Below are positions 7,956 to 17,876 of a stretch of 64,000 nucleotides of DNA, in pieces. Location: positions 1 through 64,000 of the forward strand of contig CALSML010000026.1 in assembly GCA_943787445.1 (NCBI GenBank), read 5' to 3'. The stretch is from an uncultured Alphaproteobacteria bacterium (lineage in GTDB: Bacteria; Pseudomonadota; Alphaproteobacteria; UBA6615). The notes under the pieces were generated by a model, which saw nothing but the letters and a program-made list of their open reading frames with translations, did no database searches and was not told where the DNA came from. Numbering within the stretch: position 1 is the first letter of the stretch; the number at the start of each line of letters is the position of its first letter. The translations under genes were made by a program, and so were the position numbers.

Positions 7956-8574
7956 TCACGAAGACGGCCTGCTCGGTCAGCAGGTTCGACCAATGGCCGA
8001 TCCGGCCCCGCGTGTTCGCCTTGCCGTTCCCATCGATGGTCACGATCCGTTCGGTCTTCAGGCCCAATTCGGCCAGAAGGTCGGTGAAGTCGGTAAGCGT
8101 GAAGAACCGGATGTTCGGGGATTCGTACCATGTATAGGGCAGGCTTTCGGAGTTCGGGCTGCGGCCCTGAAAGGCCAGACCGGCGCGGATGCGCCAATAG
8201 CCGAAATTCGGAAAGCTGACCACGGCGCAGCGGCCGATGCGCAGCATCTCATGCAGCACGCCTTTCACGTCGAAGATGGCGGGCAGGGTCTGGGACAGGA
8301 TCACATAGTCGAATGCATTGTCAGGGTAGTTGTGCAAATCCGTCTGGGCATCGCCCTGGACCACCGCCAGACCGCGCGACACGCAGCCATTCACGCCTTC
8401 CTGACCCAGCTCGATTCCGCGCCCATCCACCTGCCGGTCGTGTACCAGCAGGTCGAGCAGAATGCCGTCGCCGCAGCCGACATCGAGCACGCGGCTGCCC
8501 GGTGTGATCATCTCGGCAATGAGTTGCTGATCGACACGAATGCGCGCGGCATTGTTGGTTTCGCTCGGCGTCAT
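7942..8574 (-). CDS. metW: Methionine biosynthesis protein MetW
   Basis: 210-residue methyltransferase-fold protein that works with MetX in homoserine acylation for methionine synthesis. [15 protein letters not shown] is motif [13 protein letters not shown] with [13 protein letters not shown] and [19 protein letters not shown] are characteristic MetW blocks. Its ATG overlaps the metX stop by four bases, the conserved metX-metW arrangement, so the two are co-translated. Confidence 0.95.
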   Translation of the reverse strand: MTPSETNNAARIRVDQQLIAEMITPGSRVLDVGCGDGILLDLLVHDRQVDGRGIELGQEGVNGCVSRGLAVVQGDAQTDLHNYPDNAFDYVILSQTLPAIFDVKGVLHEMLRIGRCAVVSFPNFGYWRIRAGLAFQGRSPNSESLPYTWYESPNIRFFTLTDFTDLLAELGLKTERIVTIDGNGKANTRGRIGHWSNLLTEQAVFVITRK

Positions 8575-9773
8575 GACGGGCCTGCCAGCTTGCGTTGGTC
8601 GGCGGCACCACGCAGGAACCCGGCGAGAATTCGAAAGAACTCCGGCTCGTTCAGAAGGAACGCGTCGTGACCGGATTCGGTTTCGATTTCCACGAAACTG
8701 ACAGAGGCCGCGACGGCGTTCAGGGCGTGCACAATCCGACGGGACTCGCTTGTCGGGAACAGCCAGTCCGAGGTGAAGCTGATCAGACAGAATCGCACCG
8801 GCGAATTCTCGAAGGCGGGGGGGAGGCTGTCATTGTATTCGGCCGCCAGATCGAAGTAGTCCATGGCGCGGGTGATATACAGATAGGAGTTCGCATCGAA
8901 CCGCTCTACGAACGAGCGGCCCTGATGGCGCAGATAACTCTCAATCTGGAAATCCGCATCGAAGCCGAATGTGATCGCCTGACGATCCTGCAGGTTCCGT
9001 CCAAATTTGGTGTGCAGCGCGGAACCCGAAAGATAGGTGATATGGGCAGCCATACGCGCCACCGCGAGCCCGCGCTCGGGTGCATCATTGTCATTGTAGT
9101 AGTCGCCGCCAGCCCATTTGGGGTCTGCCATGATGGCCTGGCGCCCCACCTCGTGAAAGGCGATGTTCTGTGCTGAATGACGGGCCGCGCCCGCGATGGG
9201 GATCGCGCAATAGACCATTTCGGGATAGCGGGAGGCCCATTCCAGCGTCTGCATGGCGCCCATCGAGCCGCCGATCACGGCGAAGAGCTGGGTGATTCCC
9301 AGATGTTCGACTACGAGCCTCTGGGCGGCCACCATGTCGGTGATGGTAATCAGGGGGAAATTCAGTCCGAACTGCGCGCCGGTGCGCGGATCAATGTCCT
9401 TTGGTCCGGCCGAGCCCATGCAGCCGGCCAGCACGTTCACGCAGATGACAAAGTAGTCATCGGTGTTGATGGTCAGGCCCGGGCCGACAAGGCGTTCCCA
9501 CCATCCCGGGCGTCCGGTCACCGGGTGGGATTCAGCGACATACTGATCACCGGTCAGGGCATGGCACACCAGAATGGCATTCGACTTGTCTGCGTTGAGC
9601 TCTCCATAGGTCTGATAGGCCACCGTGAAGGGCCCAAGCAGCTGGCTGGAGACGAGACGCATGGGGTCTTCTGCGCCCAGCACGAGGCGGTGCCCGGGCA
9701 GATCCGTGACTGCAGGTTCCACTGCGATGCTTTCGCCGGTGTTACCGACACCGTCATGTGTGTTTGTTGTCAT
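8571..9773 (-). CDS. metX: Homoserine O-acetyltransferase MetX
   Basis: Alpha/beta-hydrolase fold acyltransferase that activates homoserine for methionine biosynthesis; 400 residues, a normal length. [11 protein letters not shown] forms the oxyanion region. [12 protein letters not shown] holds the nucleophilic Ser. [14 protein letters not shown] and [13 protein letters not shown] carry the catalytic Asp and His. First gene of the metX-metW pair. Some MetX proteins use succinyl-CoA, and the sequence alone does not settle the acyl donor. A candidate promoter lies about 60 nt upstream; I did not recognise a SAM-II riboswitch. Confidence 0.95.
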   Translation of the reverse strand: MTTNTHDGVGNTGESIAVEPAVTDLPGHRLVLGAEDPMRLVSSQLLGPFTVAYQTYGELNADKSNAILVCHALTGDQYVAESHPVTGRPGWWERLVGPGLTINTDDYFVICVNVLAGCMGSAGPKDIDPRTGAQFGLNFPLITITDMVAAQRLVVEHLGITQLFAVIGGSMGAMQTLEWASRYPEMVYCAIPIAGAARHSAQNIAFHEVGRQAIMADPKWAGGDYYNDNDAPERGLAVARMAAHITYLSGSALHTKFGRNLQDRQAITFGFDADFQIESYLRHQGRSFVERFDANSYLYITRAMDYFDLAAEYNDSLPPAFENSPVRFCLISFTSDWLFPTSESRRIVHALNAVAASVSFVEIETESGHDAFLLNEPEFFRILAGFLRGAADQRKLAGPS

Positions 9774-9830
9774 ATTCGTGAGTGCTGTTGGGCTCGTGCC
9801 GCATCGTCAAGGGCTGATGCAACTTTGCCA

Positions 9831-9860
9831 TAGCTAGGTGGCGTGCGTGAGGGGTGTCAA
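9831..9860 (-). promoter_or_regulatory. Predicted metX promoter
   Basis: Minus strand TTGACA (9855-9860) is followed by an 18-nt spacer and TAGCTA (9831-9836). A short 5-bp hairpin lies in the resulting leader just before metX. The -35 is perfect; the -10 is weak. Confidence 0.4.
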
Positions 9861-9917
9861 CGTTTTCTTTGCCAAAATTCCGCCTTAGGGATACAAGCTT
9901 AGCCGGTTTTTCCCCGG

Positions 9918-10791
9918 ATGAGTATGACGATGGCCAATGCGTCCGACAGCTTGGCGCTCCTGCGCCGCGAGATCGATTCCATCGATGAAAATTTGCACGA
10001 TTTGCTGATGCGTCGTGCAGAGATCGTTGGAGAGGTTGGACGGCTAAAAGCGTCCGATGGCGGTCCCACATTCCGCCCTGCCCGCGAAGCCCAGCTTTTG
10101 CGGCGTCTTCTGGCACGCCATGAAGGAGCCCTGCCCAGGGGCGCCTTGGTGCGTCTTTGGCGTGAAATTGTCGCCTCGTCCACACGGCTGCAGGGGGCGT
10201 TCTCCGTCGGATATTGCCCGATAGACGGGAATGGCGATGCACTGCATCTGGCCAATTCGCAGTTCGGAATGGATGCCGATGTCCTGCGATTTGCCTCGGC
10301 AGCGCAGGTGGTCTCGGCCGTGGCGCGCGGCGATGCCTCGGTCGGTCTGGTTCCCCTGCCTCATGATTCCGATACCCCGGAGTGGTGGGCCGAAATGGAG
10401 AATGTGCCCAAGGTTCAGATTGTGGCGCGCCTGCCCTGGTATGTGGCTTCACCGAATGCCGAGGACGTGACCGGGGCTCTCGTTGTTTCCACGGGCACGC
10501 CGGAAGAATCCGGCAATGATCGAAGCGTCCTGACCTTCGCCTGCGATGACGGTGTCAGCCGTGCGCGGTTTGCCGAACTGGCACGCGAGAACAAGCTGGA
10601 TGCCGAAACCCAGGCCGTGGCGGCACGGCCGGACGGGGCAGGCGGTCGCACACATCTGGCTCGATGTGGCGGGTTTCGTGGCCGCCGATGATCCCGCGTG
10701 CGCTGGGCCTGGCCGGCATTGCTTGGCGACGCCGAGCGTGCGTCTGCTGGGAGCCTATGCCGCACCATTCATCGATTCACCTGACACCTGA
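9918..10791 (+). CDS. Chorismate mutase domain protein, frameshifted near the C-terminus
   Basis: The N-terminal 90 residues form an AroQ chorismate mutase domain: LLRREIDSIDENLHDLLMRR, then VGRLKA and the RPAREAQLLRRLL segment carry the expected Arg/Lys residues. Residues from about 95 on resemble the periplasmic-binding-like fold of prephenate dehydratase (SVGLVPLPHD in place of the usual VPIENS), but I see no Thr-Arg-Phe catalytic motif, so dehydratase activity is doubtful. The frame breaks near 10640 and probably again near 10710; the real C-terminus (RLLGAYAAPF) ends at 10791 in another frame. It precedes hisC and tyrC, so a role in phenylalanine/tyrosine synthesis is likely. Confidence 0.8.
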
Positions 10792-10806
10792 TACGGAGTA
10801 GAGCCG

Positions 10807-11898
10807 GTGGCCCCACCGAAAGCAAAGCCGGGTGTTCTTGCGATAACCCCCTATGCCGGCAGCGCAGCCGGACTGGGTGGACGCGATCGCATTGTCATCA
10901 GCTCGAATGAAAGCGCATTCGGAGCGTCCTGGCGCGCCATGGAGGCCTATTCCGGTGCCAGCGAGGATGTTCGTCGCTATCCGGAGATCGACGCCCGTTC
11001 GTTGCGGCAGGCGCTCGCCGATCATCATGGGCTGGATGTGGACCGCATCATCTGTGGGTGCGGGTCCGACCAGATCATCGACCTCCTGACGCTCTGCTTT
11101 GCCGGACCGGGTGACGAAACCCTCTACACCGAGCACGGTTTCACGATGTACCCGATCGCCACGCTGGGGGTCGGTGCCACACCTGTCGCCGTGCCGGAGA
11201 CAAATCTGACCACGGATGTGGATGCCATTCTGGCGCGAGTGAACGAACGCACGCGCATCGTGTTTCTGGCCAATCCGAACAACCCGACCGGAACCTATTT
11301 GCCGGAAGACGAACTGCGGCGCCTGCATGCCGGTCTGCCCGAGGATGTCCTTCTGGTGCTCGACGGGGCTTACGCCGAGTTCGTTGTCGAGGAGGATTAC
11401 GTGGCGGGTGAAGCGCTGGTGCGCGAGGCCTCCAATGTCGTCATGACGCGAACCTTTTCCAAGATTTACGCTCTGGCCAGTTTGCGGGTCGGCTGGGCCT
11501 ATGCGCCGGTTGAGATTATCGATGTACTCGACCGGGTGCGCCCGCCCTTCAACGTCTCCGCGCCGGCCATCGCCGCGGCCAAAGTGGCGCTGGAGGATCG
11601 TGAACACACAGAGCGCTCACGGGCGCACAATGCGGAGATGCTGCCCTGGTTCTCAAAGCAGGTCGAAGCGCTGGGGCTGCAGGTCAATCCGTCGGTCGCA
11701 AATTTTGTTATCGTTCGGTTCGATCCCGACAGTGCCCACACTGCGGAGGCCGCGTATCGCTTCTTGTTTGAACGGGGAGTCGTCACCCGCCGTGTTGCCG
11801 GTTACGGCTTGCCGGACTGGGTGCGCATGTCCATCGGGACCCGCGCGGAAATGGAAGAAGTTGTGGTGACGCTGAAGGCGTTTCTGGAGACGTCATGA
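10807..11898 (+). CDS. hisC: Histidinol-phosphate / aromatic aminotransferase (HisC family)
   Basis: Class I/II PLP aminotransferase, 363 residues. ISSNESAFGAS, FLANPNNPTGTYLP, VLDGAYAEF and TRTFSKIYALASLRVGWAYA (PLP-binding Lys in FSK) are all present. It starts at GTG 10807 after a GGAG. Its TGA overlaps the tyrC ATG. Sitting between a chorismate mutase gene and a cyclohexadienyl dehydrogenase gene, it probably serves tyrosine/phenylalanine transamination as well as or instead of histidine synthesis. Confidence 0.92.
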   Translation: MAPPKAKPGVLAITPYAGSAAGLGGRDRIVISSNESAFGASWRAMEAYSGASEDVRRYPEIDARSLRQALADHHGLDVDRIICGCGSDQIIDLLTLCFAGPGDETLYTEHGFTMYPIATLGVGATPVAVPETNLTTDVDAILARVNERTRIVFLANPNNPTGTYLPEDELRRLHAGLPEDVLLVLDGAYAEFVVEEDYVAGEALVREASNVVMTRTFSKIYALASLRVGWAYAPVEIIDVLDRVRPPFNVSAPAIAAAKVALEDREHTERSRAHNAEMLPWFSKQVEALGLQVNPSVANFVIVRFDPDSAHTAEAAYRFLFERGVVTRRVAGYGLPDWVRMSIGTRAEMEEVVVTLKAFLETS

Positions 11899-12854
11899 AT
11901 GAAGAGGTTCGATTTCAACGCATCGCGATCATCGGCTTGGGTCTGATCGGATCTTCCCTCGCGCATGCCACACGTGCACAGGGGCTTGCCGCCCATATTG
12001 CCGGACATGACGCGGATGCGGATATTCGCGTCCGCGCGGAGGCTATTGATCTGGTCGACAGCATGCATGCCGAGATCGGCGAGGCTGTTGCGGGTGCCGA
12101 TCTGGTGATTGCCGCCACGCCGGTTGGCGCCTGTGAGGCTGTGGCGATGGCGATAAAGGATCATCTCGCACCGGGTACGATCGTGACGGATGTCGGCTCG
12201 GTAAAAGGTGCGGTCATCACGGCCATGGCACCGCATATACCCGAGGATGTTCATCTGGTGCCGGGGCATCCGGTTGCCGGAACCGAACATTCCGGTCCCG
12301 AGGCCGGGTTTGCCGAATTGTTTCGCGACCGGTTTTCGATTCTCACACCGCCGGTCGGCGCAGCGGGTTCTGCTGTCGATCGTCTGGCTGCATTCTGGCG
12401 TGCGTTGGGAAGCGACGTGGAAATTATGGATTCCGAGCATCACGACCGGGTTCTGGCCATCACCAGTCATTTGCCGCATCTGATCGCCTACACGATTGTG
12501 GAAACCGCGGCCGATCTGGAAACCGAGCTTGAGGCTCAGTCCCGGGAAGACGACGTGGTCACCACGCGGGAAGTGATCAAGTATTCGGCGGGGGGGTTTC
12601 GCGATTTCACCCGGATCGCGGCATCGGACCCCACCATGTGGCGGGATGTCTTTCTGCTCAACAAGGACGCGGTTCTTGAAATGCTAGGCCGGTTCACCGA
12701 AGACCTGACTGCGCTTCAGGATGCGATTCACGATGACGATGGAGACACGCTGTTCGAGCTGTTCACGCGCACGCGTGCCATTCGTCGCGGCGTTATCGAG
12801 GCCGGGCAGGCTGGGCGCTTCCAGTACACCGAAAATGGTGACAGCGAGGACTGA
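11895..12854 (+). CDS. tyrC: Prephenate / cyclohexadienyl dehydrogenase (TyrC/TyrA)
   Basis: NAD(P)-dependent enzyme of tyrosine synthesis, 319 residues. IAIIGLGLIGSSLAHATR is the Rossmann fingerprint. DVGSVKGAVI and VPGHPVAGTEHSGP supply catalytic-site residues including the His. SHLPHLIAY and GGFRDFTRIAASDPTMWRDV are standard for the family. The ATG overlaps the hisC stop (ATGA), so translation is coupled. Preference for prephenate or arogenate cannot be read here. Confidence 0.93.
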   Translation: MNEEVRFQRIAIIGLGLIGSSLAHATRAQGLAAHIAGHDADADIRVRAEAIDLVDSMHAEIGEAVAGADLVIAATPVGACEAVAMAIKDHLAPGTIVTDVGSVKGAVITAMAPHIPEDVHLVPGHPVAGTEHSGPEAGFAELFRDRFSILTPPVGAAGSAVDRLAAFWRALGSDVEIMDSEHHDRVLAITSHLPHLIAYTIVETAADLETELEAQSREDDVVTTREVIKYSAGGFRDFTRIAASDPTMWRDVFLLNKDAVLEMLGRFTEDLTALQDAIHDDDGDTLFELFTRTRAIRRGVIEAGQAGRFQYTENGDSED

Positions 12855-12864
12855 CCGGTCCGGA

Positions 12865-13905
12865 TCAGTTCCAGATGATCGGGTCCAGCGTCAGCAGGGG
12901 AATGGGGCCAATCGACAGAACGCGATCCTGAAGGGTGACCGGCAGGCGCGCTTCCGCAGGTCCGCCATTTGCGGGCGTACGCAGGAGGACTGCCAGGCCG
13001 ATCCGGGCGAGCGCAGCCTGTTGCCTTGGGATCTGGCCGCGTGCTTCGAGCAGATCGAGTAATCTGTCGAGCCCGGCAATGCGGGCGGAGAATGCGCCGA
13101 CCGGCTGTAACGTCGGATCGACGCTCAGTGTGCCGTCTCCTGCTATTCGCAGCGGTCCCCAGATCAGATTGAAGCTTTCCAACTCCAGGGTTCCCCCGCT
13201 GTCCCGCCAGCGGGTCAGGCTGGCCGCATCGGGGGCCGCCGGATCGAGCGGGCCGCGCAGGGTGGCGCGGACTGACACGGTCTGAATGGTTTGGCCGAAT
13301 GTGGTTGCCACGGTCTCGTCCACGGGGATGGCTGTCAGATCGATCTGTTTTAGAACGACCGACAGGCTTTCCCCGGCGGATGGATCGGTGTGCATCTCCC
13401 AGTCGAACGCCGTTTCTGCAATGGTGATCTCCGGACCATCTTCGAGGCGGGCGGTGAGTGGCGCGGCGCGTCCGCGCAGGCCTCGGGGCTGCCCGAAGGT
13501 GTCGAAGGCCAGACGCCCCTGCAATGAGTCTGCGTTTGTATCGATCGAGATGTCAGTATCACGGTTTCGTATATGAAACTGGTGCCGTCCCGGGGCATCG
13601 AAAGAGACGATGCCGGGACCTTCGATGAAAGGCCGAATAGCGGTGGTTGCACCAGCCCAGGAAATACGGGTGTCTGCCGTTGTCCGCGTAGCTTGCGGGT
13701 TTTCGAAGGTTGTATCGAACCGGATCGGGAAACCCGAAATGCGCATGTCGGACCAATCAAGAACGATCCCGTTGTCCCGCTGCGCGTTTACAAAGCTGGC
13801 GATGTCACTGCGCAGTTTGTCCGCAAGCCAGAACCAGCCGCCGGACCATGCGAGAGCGACTGCGCTCAGAACAGCCAGAAAAATCAGATACTTTCGCTGG
13901 AACAT
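12865..13905 (-). CDS. DUF2125 family protein, membrane-anchored
   Basis: 346 residues. An N-terminal hydrophobic segment (YLIFLAVLSAVALAWSGGWFW) is followed by the DUF2125 opening GIVLDWSDMRISGFPIRFDT and a long beta-rich extracytoplasmic region. The family is common in alphaproteobacteria and its function is not known to me. It converges with tyrC, 10 nt apart, and is divergent from chaC. Confidence 0.85.
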   Translation of the reverse strand: MFQRKYLIFLAVLSAVALAWSGGWFWLADKLRSDIASFVNAQRDNGIVLDWSDMRISGFPIRFDTTFENPQATRTTADTRISWAGATTAIRPFIEGPGIVSFDAPGRHQFHIRNRDTDISIDTNADSLQGRLAFDTFGQPRGLRGRAAPLTARLEDGPEITIAETAFDWEMHTDPSAGESLSVVLKQIDLTAIPVDETVATTFGQTIQTVSVRATLRGPLDPAAPDAASLTRWRDSGGTLELESFNLIWGPLRIAGDGTLSVDPTLQPVGAFSARIAGLDRLLDLLEARGQIPRQQAALARIGLAVLLRTPANGGPAEARLPVTLQDRVLSIGPIPLLTLDPIIWN

Positions 13906-13996
13906 GCGGCCTTGTTTGCACTAGAAGCGGAGCCAGCAGCCTAGCGATGTCCCGTTACCGGGTCGAGTTATCGCGACCCGTTGAATCCGGAGTTCC

Positions 13997-14644
13997 ATGT
14001 CACAGAAATCCCAGCAACCCGATCTGCGCCATCTGACCGATCAGTATGAACTGACCGAGGATGAACTGGACACAACCGTCGCTGCGGTGATGGCGTCTCA
14101 TCCCGATGGAGAGGATCTCTGGGTTTTCGGCTACGGGTCACTGATGTGGCAGCCGGAATTCCCGTTTGAAGAACGCACATTGGCAACAATTCACGGCTAT
14201 CACCGCTCGTTTTGCGTTTACTCCCATATCTGGCGCGGTACCCGTGAAAAGCCGGGTCTTGTGCTCGGGTTGGACAATGGCGGCAGCTGTCGTGGCGTGG
14301 CTTACAGGGTGCGGGCGGATCAGGCTGCCACGACCGTCGAGTATCTCATTCGCCGGGAAATGGTGACGCGGGTTTATATTCCACGGTGGGTTACCGCGCG
14401 CATTGGCACACGTGTGGTGCGCGCCCACACCTACACGGCTGCCCGTAATCATGTGCAATATGCCGGCAAATTGTCCGATGGAACCGCCCTGCGTCATATC
14501 CTGCAGGGACACGGTCGTGGTGGTGCCAATACCGAGTATCTGAAGAACACGGTTGGACGTCTGGAAGCTTTGGGAATTGTTGATGGGCCGCTGGCGCGAT
14601 TGCATCGAATAGTGGAACGACAGGCGGACGACTCAGCCTGCTGA
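13997..14644 (+). CDS. chaC: ChaC-like gamma-glutamylcyclotransferase
   Basis: 215 residues of the ChaC/GCG type, which cleaves the gamma-glutamyl unit of glutathione to 5-oxoproline and Cys-Gly. LWVFGYGSLMWQPEFPFEE is the substrate-binding YGSL motif, followed by HGYHRSFCVYSHIWRGT and GLVLGLDNGGSCRGVAY. YLIRREM and the C-terminal YLKNTVGRLEALGI complete the family pattern. Stand-alone gene. Confidence 0.9.
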   Translation: MSQKSQQPDLRHLTDQYELTEDELDTTVAAVMASHPDGEDLWVFGYGSLMWQPEFPFEERTLATIHGYHRSFCVYSHIWRGTREKPGLVLGLDNGGSCRGVAYRVRADQAATTVEYLIRREMVTRVYIPRWVTARIGTRVVRAHTYTAARNHVQYAGKLSDGTALRHILQGHGRGGANTEYLKNTVGRLEALGIVDGPLARLHRIVERQADDSAC

Positions 14645-14963
14645 GTAGTCCGATACCATCGGGTTTTCGCCTGACAAAACCCTGCAGCAGAATTGAAAGT
14701 TATCCACATGAGGTTGCGCGACGGACAAAATCACCCGCCAACAGAGTAATTTACGCGTGCACACAAGTGTCGGAATGAAAACAGCTGTCCGTTCGTGTGT
14801 CAGGAATGCCGGAAATCAGTTCTGCACAAGCAAAGTGAGCCTGAAATTTGCGGGCACTGAAAATAGACACCAAGTAAAACGATAGACCGACTGGGTTTCC
14901 ACGTCACGACATATGGTCTCTCCCAAGATTTATTACGCTCCTATTACAGGGGAATGTCCTGGC
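14645..14963. other. Intergenic stretch between convergent genes with a hairpin and DnaA-type boxes
   Basis: No protein is seen. A 7-bp hairpin (14661-14667 with 14676-14682) follows chaC but lacks a U-run. A perfect DnaA box TTATCCACA is at 14700-14708, and a second identical one is at 14989-14997, just past the plsC stop. The stretch is richer in A/T than its surroundings. Confidence 0.5.
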
Positions 14964-15707
14964 TCAGATGTCGCGTTGTTCCACAACTTTATCCACAGGC
15001 AATCCACCAGCTTCCGCGATCAGTCGATCGGTTACTGTTTCGATTGCTATTTCAAGGCTTTGAACGAATTCCCGGCGCGTCAGATTGCGGGGCAATGGGG
15101 GCAGAATCTGGACGATGATTGTTCCGGGTCGCAATGCGAGCGAGCGCCGCGGCCAGAAAAGTCCTGAATTCAGTGCGACAGGCACGACTGGAACATTCAA
15201 GGCCGAATTCAGAGCTGCGATACCGGCATGATAGGGGTTTTTGAGCCCTGGGGTGACGCGGGTTCCTTCGGGAAAAATGACGATGGAACGTCCTTCGGCG
15301 ATACGTTGCTGGGCGGCCGTGATCATGCCCCGCAGCGCAGACAAGCCACCACTCCGGTCGATGGGCAGGTGTTTGACGCGCAACAGGCACCACCCAAAGA
15401 TCGGTATCCAGGTAAGCTCCCGTTTCAGAACGATGGCGGCATCCTGAACGATCAGATTGATCGCCAGAGTATCCCAGGCTGACTGATGCTTTACTGCAAA
15501 CAGCGCCGGTTTGGCAGGCAGATTTTCGAGGCCGCGCACGTCATGGGTCACGCCGGCCGTGACCTTCAGCAACCACAGCGACGTGCGAACCCAAAACCGG
15601 CTGAAGGCGAGCACCAGATCGCGCGGGCCGAGAAGAAGAGGCAGGACGATGACGGCAGCAAGTGTGCTCCAGCTGTAGAACAGTATCGTGAAAATGACAG
15701 GGCGCAT
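14964..15707 (-). CDS. plsC: 1-acyl-sn-glycerol-3-phosphate acyltransferase (PlsC family)
   Basis: Membrane-bound acyltransferase converting lysophosphatidate to phosphatidate; 247 residues from the ATG at 15707 (MRPVIFTILFYSWSTL). The longer ORF start at 15965 runs into the next gene and is unlikely. An N-terminal membrane segment precedes AVKHQSAWDTLAI (HX4D catalytic motif), and IVIFPEGTRVTPG is the second block. Five nucleotides after ydcF-like, so in the ftsE-ftsX-ydcF-plsC run. Confidence 0.92.
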   Translation of the reverse strand: MRPVIFTILFYSWSTLAAVIVLPLLLGPRDLVLAFSRFWVRTSLWLLKVTAGVTHDVRGLENLPAKPALFAVKHQSAWDTLAINLIVQDAAIVLKRELTWIPIFGWCLLRVKHLPIDRSGGLSALRGMITAAQQRIAEGRSIVIFPEGTRVTPGLKNPYHAGIAALNSALNVPVVPVALNSGLFWPRRSLALRPGTIIVQILPPLPRNLTRREFVQSLEIAIETVTDRLIAEAGGLPVDKVVEQRDI

Positions 15708-15712
15708 CCGAG

Positions 15713-16321
15713 CTAGTCCCTGCTGATGAGTTGCATCAGGAAAACCTGCATGCGCGCGGCCAGATATTTGGAGTATTCGCCCGCGAGCAACCATGCGGTC
15801 CCGCCTCGCATCCACCAATGTTGCAAGCTGATGTTTCTGGAACTGACAGGTTCCGGCACGATCCGGATATGCGGCAGCCGGCGATTGAATTCGAGCATGC
15901 TGCGCGGCATATGGAAGTCGGAGGTTACCAGCCGGATGCTGGAAATGTTGTGACTGGCGGCCCACCCGGCTGATTCAATGGCGTTTTCGCGTGTGTCTCT
16001 GGCTGCCCGCCCAAGAGTGACGCAGCAATCGATCATCTGTTGCGACAAATCCTGTGCCGAGATCAAGTCGTGTACAGGCACATCGGCACCAACGCCCGAT
16101 ACCAGCATGAATCGCGCCTTCTTGGCCGCCAGCAATTCATTGCCTCTGTTGATGCGCCCGGGCCCACCTGTGAGAACAACAACGGCATCCGTGATGTCCG
16201 TATTCGTGGCGCTTTGTGGAATTCTTTCGACGAAGACGAACAGGCCAATCAGCCAGCTTATCGCGAGGATTGGGGTGATGATGGCGATCAGGCGCCAGCG
16301 TCGGGGTTTGCGTCGGCGCAT
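15713..16321 (-). CDS. YdcF family membrane protein
   Basis: 202 residues from MRRRKPRRW at 16321. One N-terminal membrane helix is followed by a DUF218/YdcF domain: AVVVLTGGPGRINRGNELL, LVSGVG and TRENAIESA, then VTSDFHMPRSMLEF. The family may bind nucleotides or act on envelope polymers, but its activity is not established. The start overlaps the last base of ftsX, indicating co-translation. Confidence 0.88.
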   Translation of the reverse strand: MRRRKPRRWRLIAIITPILAISWLIGLFVFVERIPQSATNTDITDAVVVLTGGPGRINRGNELLAAKKARFMLVSGVGADVPVHDLISAQDLSQQMIDCCVTLGRAARDTRENAIESAGWAASHNISSIRLVTSDFHMPRSMLEFNRRLPHIRIVPEPVSSRNISLQHWWMRGGTAWLLAGEYSKYLAARMQVFLMQLISRD

Positions 16322-17193
16322 CAGGGCATCCGTGCAAGGGTACGCAGAACTGTCACCCGCGCGGTAAGCATGGCAATGGTGACCGCGCCTGCGGGAACCA
16401 GCAGCAGGAAAATCCAATCCAGCAGTGACAGACTCAAGGACGGGAGGAAGGCCGCATCGATGCCGCGACCAATCCAGCCGAAAAACAGTAAAACGATCAC
16501 GGCGGCAGCCCCGCCGGCGACTCCGCCGCGCAGGGAAAGCATGAGTGCCTGAAGCTGGAACTGGCTGGCGATATAGCTATCGCGTGCACCCATCTGGTGG
16601 AGCAGTTCGATAATCGCGGCGTGCACAGCCAGCCCGCTTTGGGTTGTGAAAATCACCGCGACCACGGCTGCGGAAGCAATCAGCGCAAGTATGGCAAAGG
16701 CCAGAATTTCTGCCGTCCGGGCAAGATCGATCAGGGCGGAAAGCCATGCGCGATGATCGTTCACAGCCACATTCGGAGCAATCTCCGCGAGACGTGCTTG
16801 GAGCAATACCGGATCAATGCGGCTGCCCGCGTCGATTTCGACGTCGATCAGAGACGGGATCGGAAGACCGGATTCCACCACACCTTCGCCAAGCCAGGGA
16901 ATCAGCAATGCGCGTGCTTCCGCGTCGGGGACGATCCGGACGGAGGTGATGTCCTTTACGGTTTGGAGGGCTTCGGTCAGTTTCGGGATGGTGTCGCCGG
17001 GCGTCTCGTTTTCGGGAATCTGGATGGTCATGCGCCCGGTCAGGGAACTGTCCCAGGTGTCGACCGCATCGGAAACGACCAGCGCGGCCGCGAACATCAG
17101 GGCCCCCAGGAACACCATCAGAGCGACAATCCAGGGCAGAAAGCGCGTCGATTGATCGCGTTCGAATGGCAGATCGCTGTGTCGACTGAACAC
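16321..17193 (-). CDS. ftsX: Cell division protein FtsX
   Basis: Permease-like partner of FtsE that couples the divisome to peptidoglycan hydrolase activation. 290 residues with one N-terminal membrane segment, a periplasmic domain, and three C-terminal membrane segments (about residues 170-190, 215-240, 258-280), the FtsX topology. TVKDITSVRIVPDAEARALL and LPIPSLIDVEID are typical of the extracytoplasmic loop. The start abuts the ftsE stop at 17193. Confidence 0.92.
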   Translation of the reverse strand: MFSRHSDLPFERDQSTRFLPWIVALMVFLGALMFAAALVVSDAVDTWDSSLTGRMTIQIPENETPGDTIPKLTEALQTVKDITSVRIVPDAEARALLIPWLGEGVVESGLPIPSLIDVEIDAGSRIDPVLLQARLAEIAPNVAVNDHRAWLSALIDLARTAEILAFAILALIASAAVVAVIFTTQSGLAVHAAIIELLHQMGARDSYIASQFQLQALMLSLRGGVAGGAAAVIVLLFFGWIGRGIDAAFLPSLSLSLLDWIFLLLVPAGAVTIAMLTARVTVLRTLARMP

Positions 17194-17876
17194 TAGCTCG
17201 TTTCCTTGGTATCGAGCTTGCGCCGGACCGACAATTCCCCGTCATCGAGCCGTAGAATGGGGTGTCCGAACTTTTCCACCAGCGCATTGTTGTGAGTGGC
17301 AATCACAACGGTGGTACCGGTCTTGTTCAGTTCTTCGAACAGATACATCAGCCGGACCGCGATCCGGTCATCCACGTTTCCGGTGGGTTCATCCGCCAGG
17401 AGAAGCCGTGGGCGGTTGATGACGGCACGAGCGATCGCGACACGCTGTTGCTGTCCGCCCGAAAGTGTCGATGGCCGTGCATCGAGCCGTTCCCCCAGAC
17501 CGACCCAGCTCAGCAATTCACGCACATGGCTGTCAATTTCCACGTGTTTTGCTCCACCCACGCGCAATGGCAAGGCAACATTCTCGACGGCCGTCAGGTG
17601 ATTGATCAGGCGAAAGTCCTGAAACACGACACCGATGTTCTGGCGCAGATCGGGCAATTCTGTCCGGGGTGTCATCGACACATCCTGACCAAAGACATGG
17701 ACAAGTCCGCGGGTCGGTCGCAGAGCGAGATACATCAATTTCAGCAGGGTTGTTTTGCCAGCACCGCTCGATCCGGTCAGGAAATGGAATGAGCCGGGTG
17801 CAAGCGCAAAGCTGACATCACGCAGAACCTCAGGGCCAACGCCATATCGCATGCCGACGTTTTCGAAGCGCAGCAA
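17193..17876 (-). CDS. ftsE: Cell division ATP-binding protein FtsE
   Basis: ABC-type ATPase, 227 residues. [14 protein letters not shown] is Walker [21 protein letters not shown] is the Q-loop region with the FtsE-typical wording, [14 protein letters not shown] is the signature, [12 protein letters not shown] is Walker B, and [10 protein letters not shown] holds the H-loop. First gene of the minus-strand ftsE-ftsX-ydcF-plsC run, divergent from the zinc-ribbon gene. Confidence 0.95.
   Translation of the reverse strand: MLRFENVGMRYGVGPEVLRDVSFALAPGSFHFLTGSSGAGKTTLLKLMYLALRPTRGLVHVFGQDVSMTPRTELPDLRQNIGVVFQDFRLINHLTAVENVALPLRVGGAKHVEIDSHVRELLSWVGLGERLDARPSTLSGGQQQRVAIARAVINRPRLLLADEPTGNVDDRIAVRLMYLFEELNKTGTTVVIATHNNALVEKFGHPILRLDDGELSVRRKLDTKETS

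Noticed and set aside
9774-9860. SAM-II or other SAM riboswitch upstream of metX
   Set aside because: Only a 5-bp hairpin is present and the conserved SAM-II pseudoknot sequence was not recognised.
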